A stretch of 64,000 bases of DNA. Origin: Craspedostauros australis (lineage: Eukaryota; Bacillariophyta; Bacillariophyceae; Mastogloiales; Achnanthaceae). The notes below the pieces were generated by a model, which saw only the letters and a program-made list of their open reading frames with translations, did no database searches and was not told the DNA's origin. The DNA lies in assembly GCA_026770025.1 (NCBI GenBank), contig JAMXDE010000028.1, positions 434,001-498,000 on the forward strand, read 5' to 3'. The translations under genes were made by a program, and so were the position numbers. This document shows positions 53,444 to 64,000 of this stretch, piece after piece; the first letter of the stretch is position 1, and each line of letters opens with the position of its first letter.

Positions 53444-54894
53444 GCTTCCCGAATTTGCGTTCTGTCAATGTTGATGTCGATGTCTGTGGCAGTATTGGTA
53501 TGTATTGGTATATATTGGTATATATTACTATATGCTATACTGTACGAAGATGCTTGCGTTCCCTGAGTTGTTGCCTTCGTGGTCGCAGGGATAATGTGGA
53601 CGCGCCCGGTGTGAGATGGAAAGAGTTGGAGGGAGAGAGGAGTTGTGAGTTCGCCCGCTTGTTCGTCTCGTTCGTCTCGTTCGCCTCTTTGGCCATTGTT
53701 CCTGTAGGACTGGTGCGAGCATGGATGGAATTGCCCAAGAAGCTGTGATTGTTGTCCACGCAGACTGCAGATACGGCAAGATCACAACAAGAGGGTTACG
53801 GATGCACTCTTCAGGATCCACTCACCCTTGTACTAATATAATGCAATACTTATTTCCGACCAGAGCACAAGTGCAAGTCGCGGTGCTTGAATGGATTATG
53901 ATAATTGCAACAGAGCTGTCCGAGGGCTGACACTGAGGTGGCCTTCAATGGGCAGAAGATGAGCAGGAGGTGGACAGAGCGGTGCAGAGGCAAACGCTGT
54001 GTTCTGGTCCTCGTGTTCGCAGTGTGATCTTGGCGATTCCACCAATCCTGTTTCCAAAATTTTGGCGGTGGGACACTTGGGCTTGGTCAGTGGGACAAGT
54101 TGTGAAGGGTGGAACCAGACGCGCATTGCGACACCCATGCTGCTCAAACACGACCGATGCACGTTCTTCGTTATGTGGTCACAATGGTAAATAGTAATAA
54201 TCTGATACTTACTGGGAGGTACGTTGAACAAGTTGCACAGAGGTAAGAAAAAGGAAGCACGAACTAATATAAGATATTTTGACTATTTATACTCAGATTA
54301 CAATGATGGGCCTCTGAGCGAACAAAAAGCCACCGAGAAGTGATCTGCTCCACATTACCGATAGTCTACTCGCGCCATCCTCATGAATGTGTGGTGCGAG
54401 GTTGCTGGGTGGGCTGTTTGAGATGAGCGCGATCCTGTTTGAGGCAAAGGCCCAACCCTACGCCAATGCAGATCATACGAGTATGAGAGCGCAGTAATCT
54501 TCTTTATAATTTTATGGTACTGAAACATTAAAACGGAGCAGTCAAACTAAATGATGCTCTCTAGAGAGTTTTGGTAGGAAGGGTGGCCGAATGAGAGACA
54601 GAGAGTCCGGGCACCTTGGACAGGTACAATTGTGGTGCGCCGATCGGAGATCTACCCAACACTCGTGTTCATACTCGTACGTGATGCTGATAACGGGGAT
54701 AATCACCATAATCGCAGATCCAGGATGGGACTTCTCTGTTGCCGACCTTGTTGTGATGTGTCTTCATTTATGACATCGCATCGCATCAGATCACATCGCA
54801 TTGCCGCGGCTGTGAAATGGTGTTGCTGGACCATCAATCCGACGTGATCACACAATAGCACAGTCGCACGATCACCCGTTGATATCCATCCAGG
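53444..54894. other. Gene-free stretch upstream of the propeller gene
   Basis: About 1.45 kb hold the propeller gene's promoter and the AP-2 alpha 3' end. TATTGGTA is repeated at 53492-53527. CATACTCGTA occurs inverted (54476-54485) and direct (54670-54679), 194 bases apart. No frame looks like a protein. Confidence 0.45.
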
Positions 54895-57800
54895 TTAGGC
54901 CAGCTTAATGCTGACCAACGCCACGTTCTTCACGGCCTTGGAACACAAGGGATGCAACGTTCTCGTCGTGACACGGAAGGCCCCTGCCTGCGGATTTGCT
55001 TCCACACGCACCAGACAGCCCACGTTGATGTTGTTGCCGTTGCCGTCCTTCGCGGCCGTGCGGAAGGTGGCAGCCCCAGACACGGTCCATGGAGTCGGAT
55101 CGCATCCTTTGCACCGACCGAACTTCAGACCGTCCGTTATTATGTGAGCGATGCGCGTCATGTACTCTTCGTCAATCTCTTGCGCGTTTGGTGGAGCCTT
55201 AACAACTTCCTGGCATTCCCTTTCCTGGCCATCCAGGCTCTTCCACCGTTGCATGAAGGCACCAGGTTCCAAAGTGACCGGCTCCATGAAGCATGTCGCC
55301 ACGATGGGGAGACGGAGCGGATATTCGTGAAGCTCGCCCTCCTCCGTCTCGAAAGCAACTCTCATCGCTGGCGCGTCATCGAACGGTGCGGTCACTTCGA
55401 CCAGGAGTAAGAGCTTGGCTTGTGTACGCACCGCAACCGTGCAGCCGCCGTTCTCTTCCTCATCGAACAATCCCTGAGTGCCCTGCTTCTGCATCTTCAA
55501 ATGAGTGCAATCATCCAGCACGATCCGGAAGTGCCGCAGTGGTGTCTTGCTGAGATTGCCGAAGAAGACGGAGATTCTACCCTGTGAGTTCACGTACTCG
55601 TGCTTCACACCGACCTGCAGCAGCGCGTTCTCGAACAGGACGCCGGATGGAGATGTGCAAAGGTTGGCAAAAGCCTTGCGCATGGCTGGGATGATGTCCT
55701 TCGGAATACCGAGCGCGGGTCTATCCAGCGGTCCTGCACCAGGACTCCCCTCTGTATGGCAGATCATGCAGAGTATAATATCAATAATTCGCAACGATAA
55801 CGATACGTATTTTGTGTGAGGATGCGTGTGAGAATTTGATCGAGAGTTGATGAACTCAATCCAGTAGGACCGTCAAGAATACACATAACAAGAGCATGGA
55901 TATAGATGTAGATGCGGAAAGGAATAACAGTAGCAACAGCAGTAGCGGCAGTAGTACCGGCAACAAGCACAGCGGTTGGACTGTACGAGTACGACCCAGC
56001 ATCCTGCGGATCCATTCCACCATTCCACCACTCCATCACATTGCCATGATGCAACCAACGAAGCACAACAGTTGCCCTCTTTTTCCCATCTCAACTTGTG
56101 GCAGGACTTACCGCTGATCGGACTGATCGGGTCGTTGATTGCGTTTTGCTCGGCAGCTTGCTGCGCTGCCACCTCCTCGGCAGCGCGTGCAGCAGCAGCA
56201 CTTTGCTCTGCGCGTTCTTTCTGCGCGCGGCTTGGTCGTGCTGCCTTCGCCACGGCTGCGCTGTCATCGCCTTCCTTTTCTCGCAGACGTTGCTCCAATG
56301 CGCTTTGCTTCTTGTCTTCGAATGGCGGCATCTCACGCAGCAGGTCCTCCACGGCTTCCGCGTTGAAGGCTTCTCTCATGGCAGCGTACTCGGTGGATCG
56401 TTGCTGGATCTCCACATCCACAGAGTTCTTGCATCTTGCAAAGACGGGTGCGACCAACGGACGGCACTCTTCGTACAGATTGGCAAGCTTGGCGTACGTG
56501 CTCACCAGGATTGCACGAGTTTGCGGGTCGGACGTGGCCCAATGCTGATGCAGGATGCGGAACTGCTCCTCGCCACTCATTCCAGGTCTTTCGGCGACGA
56601 GGAAACCGAATTCTCCCAGCACGTACGACGCAACCCGGACGGCTGTTTCGTGACAGCGTCTCGGGCTGGCGGCCACCAGCAAGGTCGCAGCTGTGTATGC
56701 CTGCAGATCTCCCTGCGGATGATTCGTGACGATTTGGACCACACGATGCCAGATGGCGTCGCTCACGTGATCACCGCTGATGGAGATGAGCTTGAGGATT
56801 GTGTCGACGTACCAGCGGAGATCGGTGGCGTACTTCTCTGCCAGGATGGCAATCTTCAACACCATCTCCTCGCGGATCGCTGCGTCCGCCATGGTCAGGT
56901 GCGCAACGAGCTGATCGACGATTCTCTCCGCGTTGTCGGTGTCGCACATTACAAACAGAAGATCGAGGGCACGGCGCCGGACGGAGATGTCGGCATCCTT
57001 CAAAGATACCAGCACCGTCTCCTGGTGCTTCTTGATAGACTCGTTGCTCCCCTCTAGCTGCGCCAGCTTGGCCATCGTCATGAGACCCAGGTACCTGATG
57101 TTGGGTTCGCGCACGGAGATGAACTTACCCAGCAACTTCATGGCACCGTCACGCAGCTGCGGCGGACCGGAAGTGCCCCAGGTGACGATGAGGTTGACAG
57201 CCTCGAAGAGGATGGCGTGATCGGCGTTGGACTTGTTGATCGATTCCGAAACATCTGTCTCCGTCAAAATCTTGGATACGACGCTGGTGAGCTGGGAGAT
57301 GTGGGCGGAGTTGTCGGTGCCACTCTCTGCGTCCTTGCCACCATTTGCGATGGCGTGCGGATAGAGCTGCAGGAATTTGAGTAGCTTGATCTGCAACCAT
57401 GGCGAAGGTGTTTTGTAGTACAAGTACTCGCGGGCGCAGGCCTTCTTCAGCACAAGCATCCCCATGACGTGCACCACGTACGGGATGAGCGATTCGTACT
57501 CCCTGGTATTGTGGGTTGCAACTCCGTGCAACAGGCTCATGACACTGGTCAGCACTCCAAGGTGCTTGTCCTGAAGAAGCCCGGCGATTTTAGGTGCGAA
57601 CTCCTTCCCCACCAGCGTTTTGGGGTTGGATCGCACGAGACGAAGCAAACACAGGGCACACTTCTTCTTGACACCCGCAGTTGAGGACTTGGCAAGCAGC
57701 ATTGCCAGGACCTCATCCTGCAACGTTCGGACCAATTCGAGGCCGGAGATGTTTGCGATGGTGCAGAGAGCCAGAGACTGAGCGGTGTCTGCTACCGGCG

Positions 57801-59089
57801 CGTTGCTCTTCGGGTTTGCTGTTCCTGGCGTGGTGAGATCCTTTCGCACCGTACTGATGATCGACGTCATCATGGGATCGTCGCTGCGCAGGAGGAGGCT
57901 CAGTGCGGCATACCCAACGTTTTTCTCCGCGTACTTCGGTGATCGCACCAGGGCAAGCACTTCAGCGTGACCGAAATCGACGTCATAACCTAGCACGTGG
58001 ATGTAGACCAGCTTCCACACGTATTTCTTCCGCTGGTACGAGTTCAACGCCTGATTGCTACCATCCTCGCCCACTTGCCTTCCAGAAGCTGTGAACTTCT
58101 TTCGGATATTCGCAAGTTCCTTGTCTACACGCTTTTGTTCATCCTCCTGTCATTCGCCGACGTAGTAGTAGCAGTAGCAATTGCGATGGCCCGTTCGTTC
58201 GTTCGTTCATCGGTGAGGTCATCCACGAAGTCGTCAGCGCACCAATACACATGCACATTCGGAAGTTGAGTCATGAAATAAGATGTGGTCATCAGCGGCA
58301 CCGTCAGTGCCAAGAGGCAGGCACACAGAACAGCAGCAACAAGTTGTGGAAGATGGATGCGACCAACGATAATGGGATCATGGTGATTTGTTCATTCATT
58401 CGTTCGTTGAATTCGTTGAATGGTTGACATCGCAAAGTAGGGTGGCAGAGTGAATGATGGATGTCCATCGCATGACATCCAACAAAACCGGAACGAAGCA
58501 CGGCGAATCGAGCAGAATGGGGAAATGCAAGCAGATGAAAGTGAAGCAGAGCAGTTGATTCGGTCAGTTCATGCATGATGAAGTTCGAACATTGCGAGCA
58601 TCTCACATTCGGTGCAACTCCGGATGCCTCTTCCACATCCCCAATCACTCGGAGACAACATGCATCCATTCGGTTGCTGGTCTTCGCCAAACAACGATCG
58701 CCTGAGGGCAGAAGCACCCAGCGAGCGTCACGGAACCACGAGGATTTTCTCTCTCGGCGCATGTTGTTTGGCACGACACCGATGTCACATGCGACATTTT
58801 ATTCGAGAAATCATGTGCTCCGTTGAGTCGTGATGCATTCAATGTCTACACATATGAATACAAATATAATGTCGTTTTGATGTCTCTGTGACGCTCTCTC
58901 TGTCCGCATTGATCATCGTTGGATGACCGCGCGGGTAAAGCGACGATACGGCACAGCTCGTCACAAGCAACATGATGCATGCAACACCATGGCGAAGTCG
59001 GCGGCAGCAGCGAAGAAGGATCGTACCTTGCTCTTGGCGTTTCGGAGGTCGGAGATGAAATTCTGAAGACCGCGGGCTTTGGTGGACAT
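54895..59089 (-). CDS. AP2A: AP-2 clathrin adaptor alpha subunit
   Basis: Alpha-adaptin is the large subunit of AP-2, which recruits clathrin, cargo and PIP2 at the plasma membrane. Three exons join cleanly: 59089-59027, 58146-56112 and 55751-54895, giving 984 residues, typical for the family. Exon 1 encodes MSTKARGLQNFISDLRNAKSK. Exon 2 opens EDEQKRVDKELANIRKKF and contains the trunk of HEAT-like helices (YQRKKYVWKLVYIHVLGYDVDFGH). An Ala/Glu/Gln-rich hinge follows, then the ear domain (SGVLFENALLQVGVKHEYVN). Introns are 880 and 360 bases; donors are GTACGA and GTAAGT. The first intron holds TTCG and ATTC repeats; the second holds TACTCGTA. Confidence 0.95.
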
Positions 59090-59967
59090 CTTGAAATGCT
59101 TGCTTTGGCGTCTGTGGGGACGTTCGCTCTGCTGTTGTGTGTGTTGATGCCCTCGAGAGCTTTGTTGAGACCGTTTTGCTGGCGACTGGGCGGGTTGTGG
59201 CGCGGGTTGCGACGCGTTCAGTTGCGGTTGCGACGACGGCTGATGTGTCGCCACAGCGTGTTGTTGCAATGCACTGAACGAAGTTGGATTGTGACGTTTC
59301 GCACTGCTCTGTGTCGTTTTGCGTTGTGTGGCGTGACGGCCGTTGTCGATGGGCGGCTGCTTTGGGTGTGCGGAATGGCAGCGTGCACTCCTCGAGGGTG
59401 GGGAAGAGGCTTCGTCCGAGGAGGGAGGAGCAAGAGGGAGCAGATCTTGTGCACTCCCGACATGGCGATTTGGCGCTGCGCGTTGTTGCGTCTACTTTGT
59501 TGTGCACTCCGCCGAAATGACTCCCACGGCACTGCGATCAATCCGCGAACCAATCCATCGAGTCATTGGATCAAAGACCATTTCCGTTGAGTTTCTTGTT
59601 GGACGCGACTCTTCCGAATTGAGTGAAATCATTCGTGGATGCGATTGAGATGGCTGTTGCTTCCTCTTGGCCAATCATAACGCTCGAAAGCTATCCACGA
59701 TTGTGATGCAGCTTTGGCGCCAAAAACAACCAACAAGCAAGAACATTGGATCAAGCCATCAACCACCAACAAACACCAACAAACACCAACAAACACCAAC
59801 AAACACCAACAAACACCAAACACGAAGATTCAATTCCATCAAACATCGGCCACACCAAAAACAGCCTCGTTTGTGTCTTCGCATCCTACCTTCTATGCGT
59901 CATCACAACCCATGCTGACAAAACGTTCGAATAGCCTGGAGTAGTCGCGGAGCAGTCGGTCCCTTGC
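59090..59967. promoter_or_regulatory. Divergent promoter region, AP-2 alpha / pseudouridine synthase
   Basis: About 880 bases separate two outward-facing starts. A 10-base minisatellite (59765-59818) lies on the pseudouridine synthase side. Frames upstream of the AP-2 exon are open but Gln/Ser-rich and lack an ATG. Confidence 0.5.
59765..59818. repeat. 10-base minisatellite (AAACACCAAC)
   Basis: Five near-perfect tandem copies of a 10-base unit lie about 150-200 bases before the pseudouridine synthase ATG. The sequence differs from the other 10-base array at 25561. Confidence 0.93.
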
Positions 59968-61317
59968 ATGTCAAGCTCCACCAAGACAGGGCGGATATTC
60001 GCCCCAACACTTGTATCGACCATCTCCCATCGCAGCACTTCAGGAGGATCCATGAGCCTCGCGTGCAACCCAATGTACTTCAGGATCTCCCGGGGGATCT
60101 CGCATGTATCTTCATCCTTGCGAAGTAGGAGGCGGTACATGCATCCTGACAGCGGATTCCGTCAAGGATCTCGGTCCATCCAAGCGACACTCACCCGTAC
60201 TTATAGCAACAGTGATCACCGACCATTGAATCCGCCGCGCGTGCTCTACGAGGACAACCACCTCCTGGTTGTGGACAAGCCAGCTGGTTGGCATTCCGTG
60301 CCGAATCCGCCTTCAGGGTCTGGAGGGACTCCAACACGCAAGTGCCTCCTTTCGGAGCTGAAACGACGGAAATTAGGTGGAGGGTCGCAGAAAGATTTCC
60401 TGCTTCCGTTGCATCGTCTCGATCAGCCCTGCACGGGCATCCTGATGCTGGCGAAGACATCAAAGGCTGCCACACGCATTACGAAAGTGTGGAAGAAGAA
60501 GCAGGTGCGAAAGGATTACCTGTGCGTTGTTGCTACTGATCACCTGGAGAACCTAATGAGAGCATGCCAGCCGTGCGAGGGAAGGCATCCTTCTGGTGTT
60601 AACTCCCACCATGGTGACGCTGATGTTGACAACGATGGTGGCAATCGTCCGTACCAGACTACTGACAACGATCTAGGTGGCGAAACAATGGAGATGAAGC
60701 AAAACCGACGAACAGTCCCATCCACCCCACAAGACGATGGCATGTGCATACCTGGACATACACTGGAGGGCATACTTCTGAGACCAAGTCGCGGTGCGCA
60801 GAGTAGATCAACCCGCATAGTCTCATATTCGCAGTCGCATAGAGGAGAACCACCACTCTCCCCGCATCAAGTACAAGGGTATCAGCAAAGACGGCAGCGT
60901 CACGTCTCTGCAACGATACGTACCTTGCCATTTGAAATGATGGCTAATCATCCAAAACGGCAATCGCATCGACTGCTTCTTGTCTCCACGAGTGAAGGCG
61001 CTCGTCACATGGTGCGTGCGATTCTCGGCCAGGTGGGTGCGTGTCCCATCGTTGGAGATTTGAGGTACGGCGGTGGCGACAGGTTTGGTGCGCGCAGCGG
61101 TTCAAGCACCCCAACAACCAGCGCGCTTCCTGATGGCTCCGTCGCGCTTCACGCGGTGCGCGTTATTCTGCCGTCGACGCTGCAGCTGGGATCGTTGGCG
61201 GTGCACGCGTTCCAAGCACCAATTCCAATTCTATGGACAGAGCTCTTCGGCATCACGGATGCGGACACGCATGCCTTCCTTTGCAACAAGGAGCAGGAAG
61301 TCACGCAGCGCAACTAG
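59968..61317 (+). CDS. RluA-family pseudouridine synthase, probably organellar
   Basis: The enzyme isomerises uridine to pseudouridine in rRNA or tRNA. The catalytic motif is HRLDQPCTG (about 150-158), with the Asp as nucleophile; RVLYEDNHLLVVDKPAGWHS is the usual start of the domain, and LVSTSEGARHMVRAIL the later RNA-binding part. The 449-residue product carries an Arg/Ser-rich N-terminus (the M29 segment MSLACNPMYFRISRGISHVS) that looks mitochondrial, so translation may begin at 60052. A hydrophilic insert of about 130 residues splits the catalytic domain between KDYLCVVATDH and RLLLVST; it has no recognised fold and stays in frame. Confidence 0.9.
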   Translation: MSSSTKTGRIFAPTLVSTISHRSTSGGSMSLACNPMYFRISRGISHVSSSLRSRRRYMHPDSGFRQGSRSIQATLTRTYSNSDHRPLNPPRVLYEDNHLLVVDKPAGWHSVPNPPSGSGGTPTRKCLLSELKRRKLGGGSQKDFLLPLHRLDQPCTGILMLAKTSKAATRITKVWKKKQVRKDYLCVVATDHLENLMRACQPCEGRHPSGVNSHHGDADVDNDGGNRPYQTTDNDLGGETMEMKQNRRTVPSTPQDDGMCIPGHTLEGILLRPSRGAQSRSTRIVSYSQSHRGEPPLSPHQVQGYQQRRQRHVSATIRTLPFEMMANHPKRQSHRLLLVSTSEGARHMVRAILGQVGACPIVGDLRYGGGDRFGARSGSSTPTTSALPDGSVALHAVRVILPSTLQLGSLAVHAFQAPIPILWTELFGITDADTHAFLCNKEQEVTQRN

Positions 61318-61741
61318 CAGCGATGGCGCATGACATGAGTGAGCTCGCGTCAATGTCCAATGGTCAGCATGGATGGGGCATTTTTGTAGATTGCATCATA
61401 TTATACCACATTTGAACTATTCTTTTTTGCATCACTGCCATACGCGTACCCATACCGTCCCCTACGGTCCATAGAGTGCACGGATTGCCATTGATTGTTC
61501 AATCGTCAACAGTTCGAAGCGTAGCTTGTGGATTGTGAAGTGTCATACGAGGACTCTGTTTATGTTTATCTTTGGTTTCCCTTTTATGTATAGAGTTGGA
61601 AAGTGTGTGTGTGAGAGAGAGAGAGCAGGAGCTTGATACTGGCAGGTTCCACATGTATACGTATCAGATTGGACTGGTATCTTGAGCTGCTGTTGCTACG
61701 ATAACCGCAACGAATTGGCCGTGCGATACACGCCCTCCTCC
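61318..61741. other. Convergent 3' region
   Basis: About 420 bases between two converging stop codons. A short GTGTGTGAGAGAGAG run lies near 61603-61625. No gene is seen. Confidence 0.5.
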
Positions 61742-64000
61742 CTAGATGATGTCGACATTGTGAAGCTCATGACCATCCTCGTCGCGAGGTGGTCCAAGGT
61801 AGACCTCCGGCTCGTCGTCGGGCTCCAGGGCGAGCCCAGCGGCCATCGGGTCCGAGTTTGGCGAGATTGGGGCAGCGTCTTTGACGAGCGGTCGGAATGT
61901 GGAATCCCGCTTGGGCGCGAGGTTGACCTGATCCGAACTTCCCTGGAATCGGTTCTTTCGTCGACGTCGCAGCTGCATGCACGTGGCGGAATCGTCACGT
62001 GTGTCGTTTGATCGGCTGCGCATCAAAATGACGACTGCCAGGATGATTGCAATCACGGCAACGATGGTGGCGATCACAATCGCTGCCATCCCAACGCTGT
62101 CGCTGTCATCGCCCGATCCCGCAGCTCGCTCTGTGGCTTGTTCTGAGCCGACGCGCACTTCGCAGTCATCCCCTGTCCAGCCATCGGCGCAGTTGCAACC
62201 GGGATGTGGCTTGTCCGCAGCGACGTAGCTCTTGCATTTACCCTCGTTCACACAGAAGTGAAGTGGGCGGCCTGGCACGGGCTCGCCGGTGGTGCAGATA
62301 TCGGTGGCCTCATGCTGGCAAGAATCACCGGAGAAGAGAGCGTACTGATTCTCGCCGTCCAGCTTGTCATCCGCTGTGGCACAGTCGCAGGAATGCTCGC
62401 CTTTGTTGGACACGCACTGGGATCCGTGCAGGCAGTGGTGTTCGTTCTTGCCGCAGGTTTCCACCTTGTGCTTGCAAGTGAGGCCGGTGTAACCCTCTGG
62501 GCAGACGCAGTGCTCGACGCGTTCCTTCTGGTGAGTCTTGTTCAAGTGGTCAACGTGCTTGGTGGTGTCCTCGAGAGCGCCGAGGTCCTTGGTGCCCTCC
62601 TTGCAGACTCCACCGTTGAAGCATTCGAGTTCGCAGACATCGGATGGATCTGCTGGTGTGGGAGCATCGTCGCTGTCGTCACCCGGTCGGATGTTGTCTT
62701 CCGCATCGCCTCCAACGTCGTACATGGTCGCCTCACAACGCTGCATCGTCGCAGATAGTCAGAAGTTGCGATGGGACAGAATTGGTGGTGATGCGATCAT
62801 GAGGAACGAACGAACAATGAGGATATGGTATTATTCATGAGTGCAAAACGAGATGAGCGGAAACAGGAGGCATACATACTCGTATGGTGAGATGGATGGT
62901 ATATGTGTATGAAGCACTCAAATCCACATTCACATTCACATTCGCATGCACAGGCAAATGCATGTCCGTCAGACAAAGCATCAAACTTACCAGTCCGGTG
63001 TATCCGGTTGGACAGTCGCATCCGAGCTTGCCAGTGCGACAGCGACCGCCGTTGACGCAGAACTCGGATTGCTCGAAGCTGCTGTTTGGTGCTTGTCCCA
63101 CGCAGATGGAGGTGGATTGATATTGGCAGAACTTGCCGGAGTACAGATGACCTCCGGCTTGATCGACGGCCGTGGAACAGTCACATTCGTAGGTGGTATC
63201 GCCGTGGACGTCTCCCGCCATGCAGGTGCCGCCGAAGTAGCAGTAGTGGCCGGGAGCGCACTCCTCAAAGTCATCGATCTGCGCAGGTGGCGCGTCCTTG
63301 ACGGCCTCGTCGACGCTGATCTCGATCTCGCACTTCTCGCCGGTCCATCCCGAGTGGCACGTGCATCCCATCTCGCCGTTGGGCTTGCACTTGCCTCCGT
63401 TGGTGCAGAAGGAACCGTTGTCGCACAGGAGCGTGGATGGGTACTGGCATTTGTCGCCGGCGTAAAATATGCCTGGATTTTGGTTTGCTGTGATGCAATC
63501 GCAGTACGGCGCGTCGGTATCGCTGTCACGGCAGATGGCGCCGTTGTGACACTTGTGGGTGCCGCAGATCTGCGAGTCGGGGTGCTGAGGCTCAGAAGCA
63601 TGATCTTCCTCGACGTCGTGGACGTGGAACTCGCAGTGCTTGCCTGTCCAGTTGACGCCGCACTTGCATTTGTGCTTTTCGTTCTTGCCGCAGCGACCAT
63701 GGTTGGTGCAGAAGTGGAGGCCCTGCAGAGTGTCTGGGACTTCGTCAGCATTGCACACCACCGTCGATGGGTACTGGCAGGAATCTCCGGCAAACAGATG
63801 ATCGCCATCGAAGGCCTGGCTGCAGTCGCAGTACTTGGCGCCTTGGCGTCCGACGCATTTCCCGCCGTTGAAGCAGTGGGTGTCGCCGCATGGCTCGACG
63901 TTGTCGTTGGTTGGGTCTTGGTCTTGGGTGGGGTCGTCCGTGGTCAAGAGCTGGCACTGATCTCCTGTGAAGCCGTCGTGGCATTTGCACGTGTCCTGGC
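61742..64000 (-). CDS. EGF-repeat type I membrane protein, 5' part off right edge
   Basis: Exons 62740-61742 and 64000-62991 join in phase 0 across a 250-base intron, restoring an EGF loop (GYTGL-RCEAT). The frame continues past the right edge, so the N-terminus is missing. The ectodomain alternates two Cys-rich units about four times. One is EGF-like (FCTNGGKC...CHSGWTGEKCE). The other is marked by CDC, then an Ala and a loop, then F/YAGDxCQYPST. A transmembrane helix (MAAIVIATIVAVIAIILAVVILM) is followed by a basic stop and a 93-residue cytosolic tail rich in Asp, Glu and Pro. Adhesion or receptor function is inferred from architecture; no kinase or other effector domain is present. Confidence 0.88.

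Noticed and set aside
54580-54640. tRNA-like phrase GGGTGGCCGAATGAG
   Set aside because: No matching T-loop (GGTTCGA type) or acceptor stem follows, so it is not a tRNA gene.
56098-57057. 319-codon plus-strand frame
   Set aside because: It is antisense to the AP-2 alpha trunk.
58125-58313. Small minus-strand protein upstream of AP-2 alpha exon 2
   Set aside because: It lies in the first intron; joining exon 1 at 59027-59089 to 58146 gives a complete adaptin N-terminus.

Overview
The window looks like nuclear DNA of a diatom, or of a very close ochrophyte alga. Genes carry short GT-AG introns; I place 13 by joining reading frames. Several precursors show the bipartite plastid leader of secondary plastids, a signal peptide ending in an 'AFA'-type motif (HDS/IspG, RadA, and an orphan at 39-40 kb). 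One protein carries a motif I know from diatom proteomes, and the mobile element resembles the diatom CoDi branch of Ty1/copia. The species cannot be named from the sequence.

Layout. 1-483: 5' part of an unrecognised gene running off the left edge. 818-9882: a complete Ty1/copia-type LTR retrotransposon on the minus strand, with LTRs that look identical, a 5-bp target duplication and one unbroken 2414-codon gag-pol frame. 10.0-16.5 kb: plastid RadA, a helical orphan and a diatom-motif protein. 16.5-19.6 kb: no gene recognised. 19.6-24.3 kb: RPB11 and the plastid MEP-pathway enzyme HDS, transcribed divergently. 24.6-32.8 kb: GNAT acetyltransferase, acylated hemerythrin-like protein, pirin, and ribosome-assembly factor NOL10/ENP2. 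33.5-38.5 kb: two tandem D-3-phosphoglycerate dehydrogenase genes with introns at different places. 39.2-43.1 kb: a three-exon plastid orphan, a 2.6-kb gap and a small mitochondrial-type membrane protein. 44.0-48.3 kb: two divergent Golgi-type glycosyltransferases (exostosin/GT47 and arabinosyl/Ser-galactosyltransferase-like). 48.8-53.4 kb: eIF3 subunit L and a secreted beta-propeller membrane protein. 54.9-61.3 kb: AP-2 alpha-adaptin and an RluA-type pseudouridine synthase. 61.7-64 kb: a modular EGF-type receptor-like protein running off the right edge.

Most genes are unrelated housekeeping neighbours. The groupings that may matter are the tandem PGDH pair, the divergent glycosyltransferase pair and the divergent RPB11/HDS pair. 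Two single-pass surface proteins (51-53 kb and 62-64 kb) share an architecture of secreted ectodomain, one transmembrane helix and short tail. The least explained signals are a two-helix membrane hairpin between gag and protease in the retrotransposon, and a 10-mer (CATACTCGTA) that recurs six times, only in non-coding DNA.
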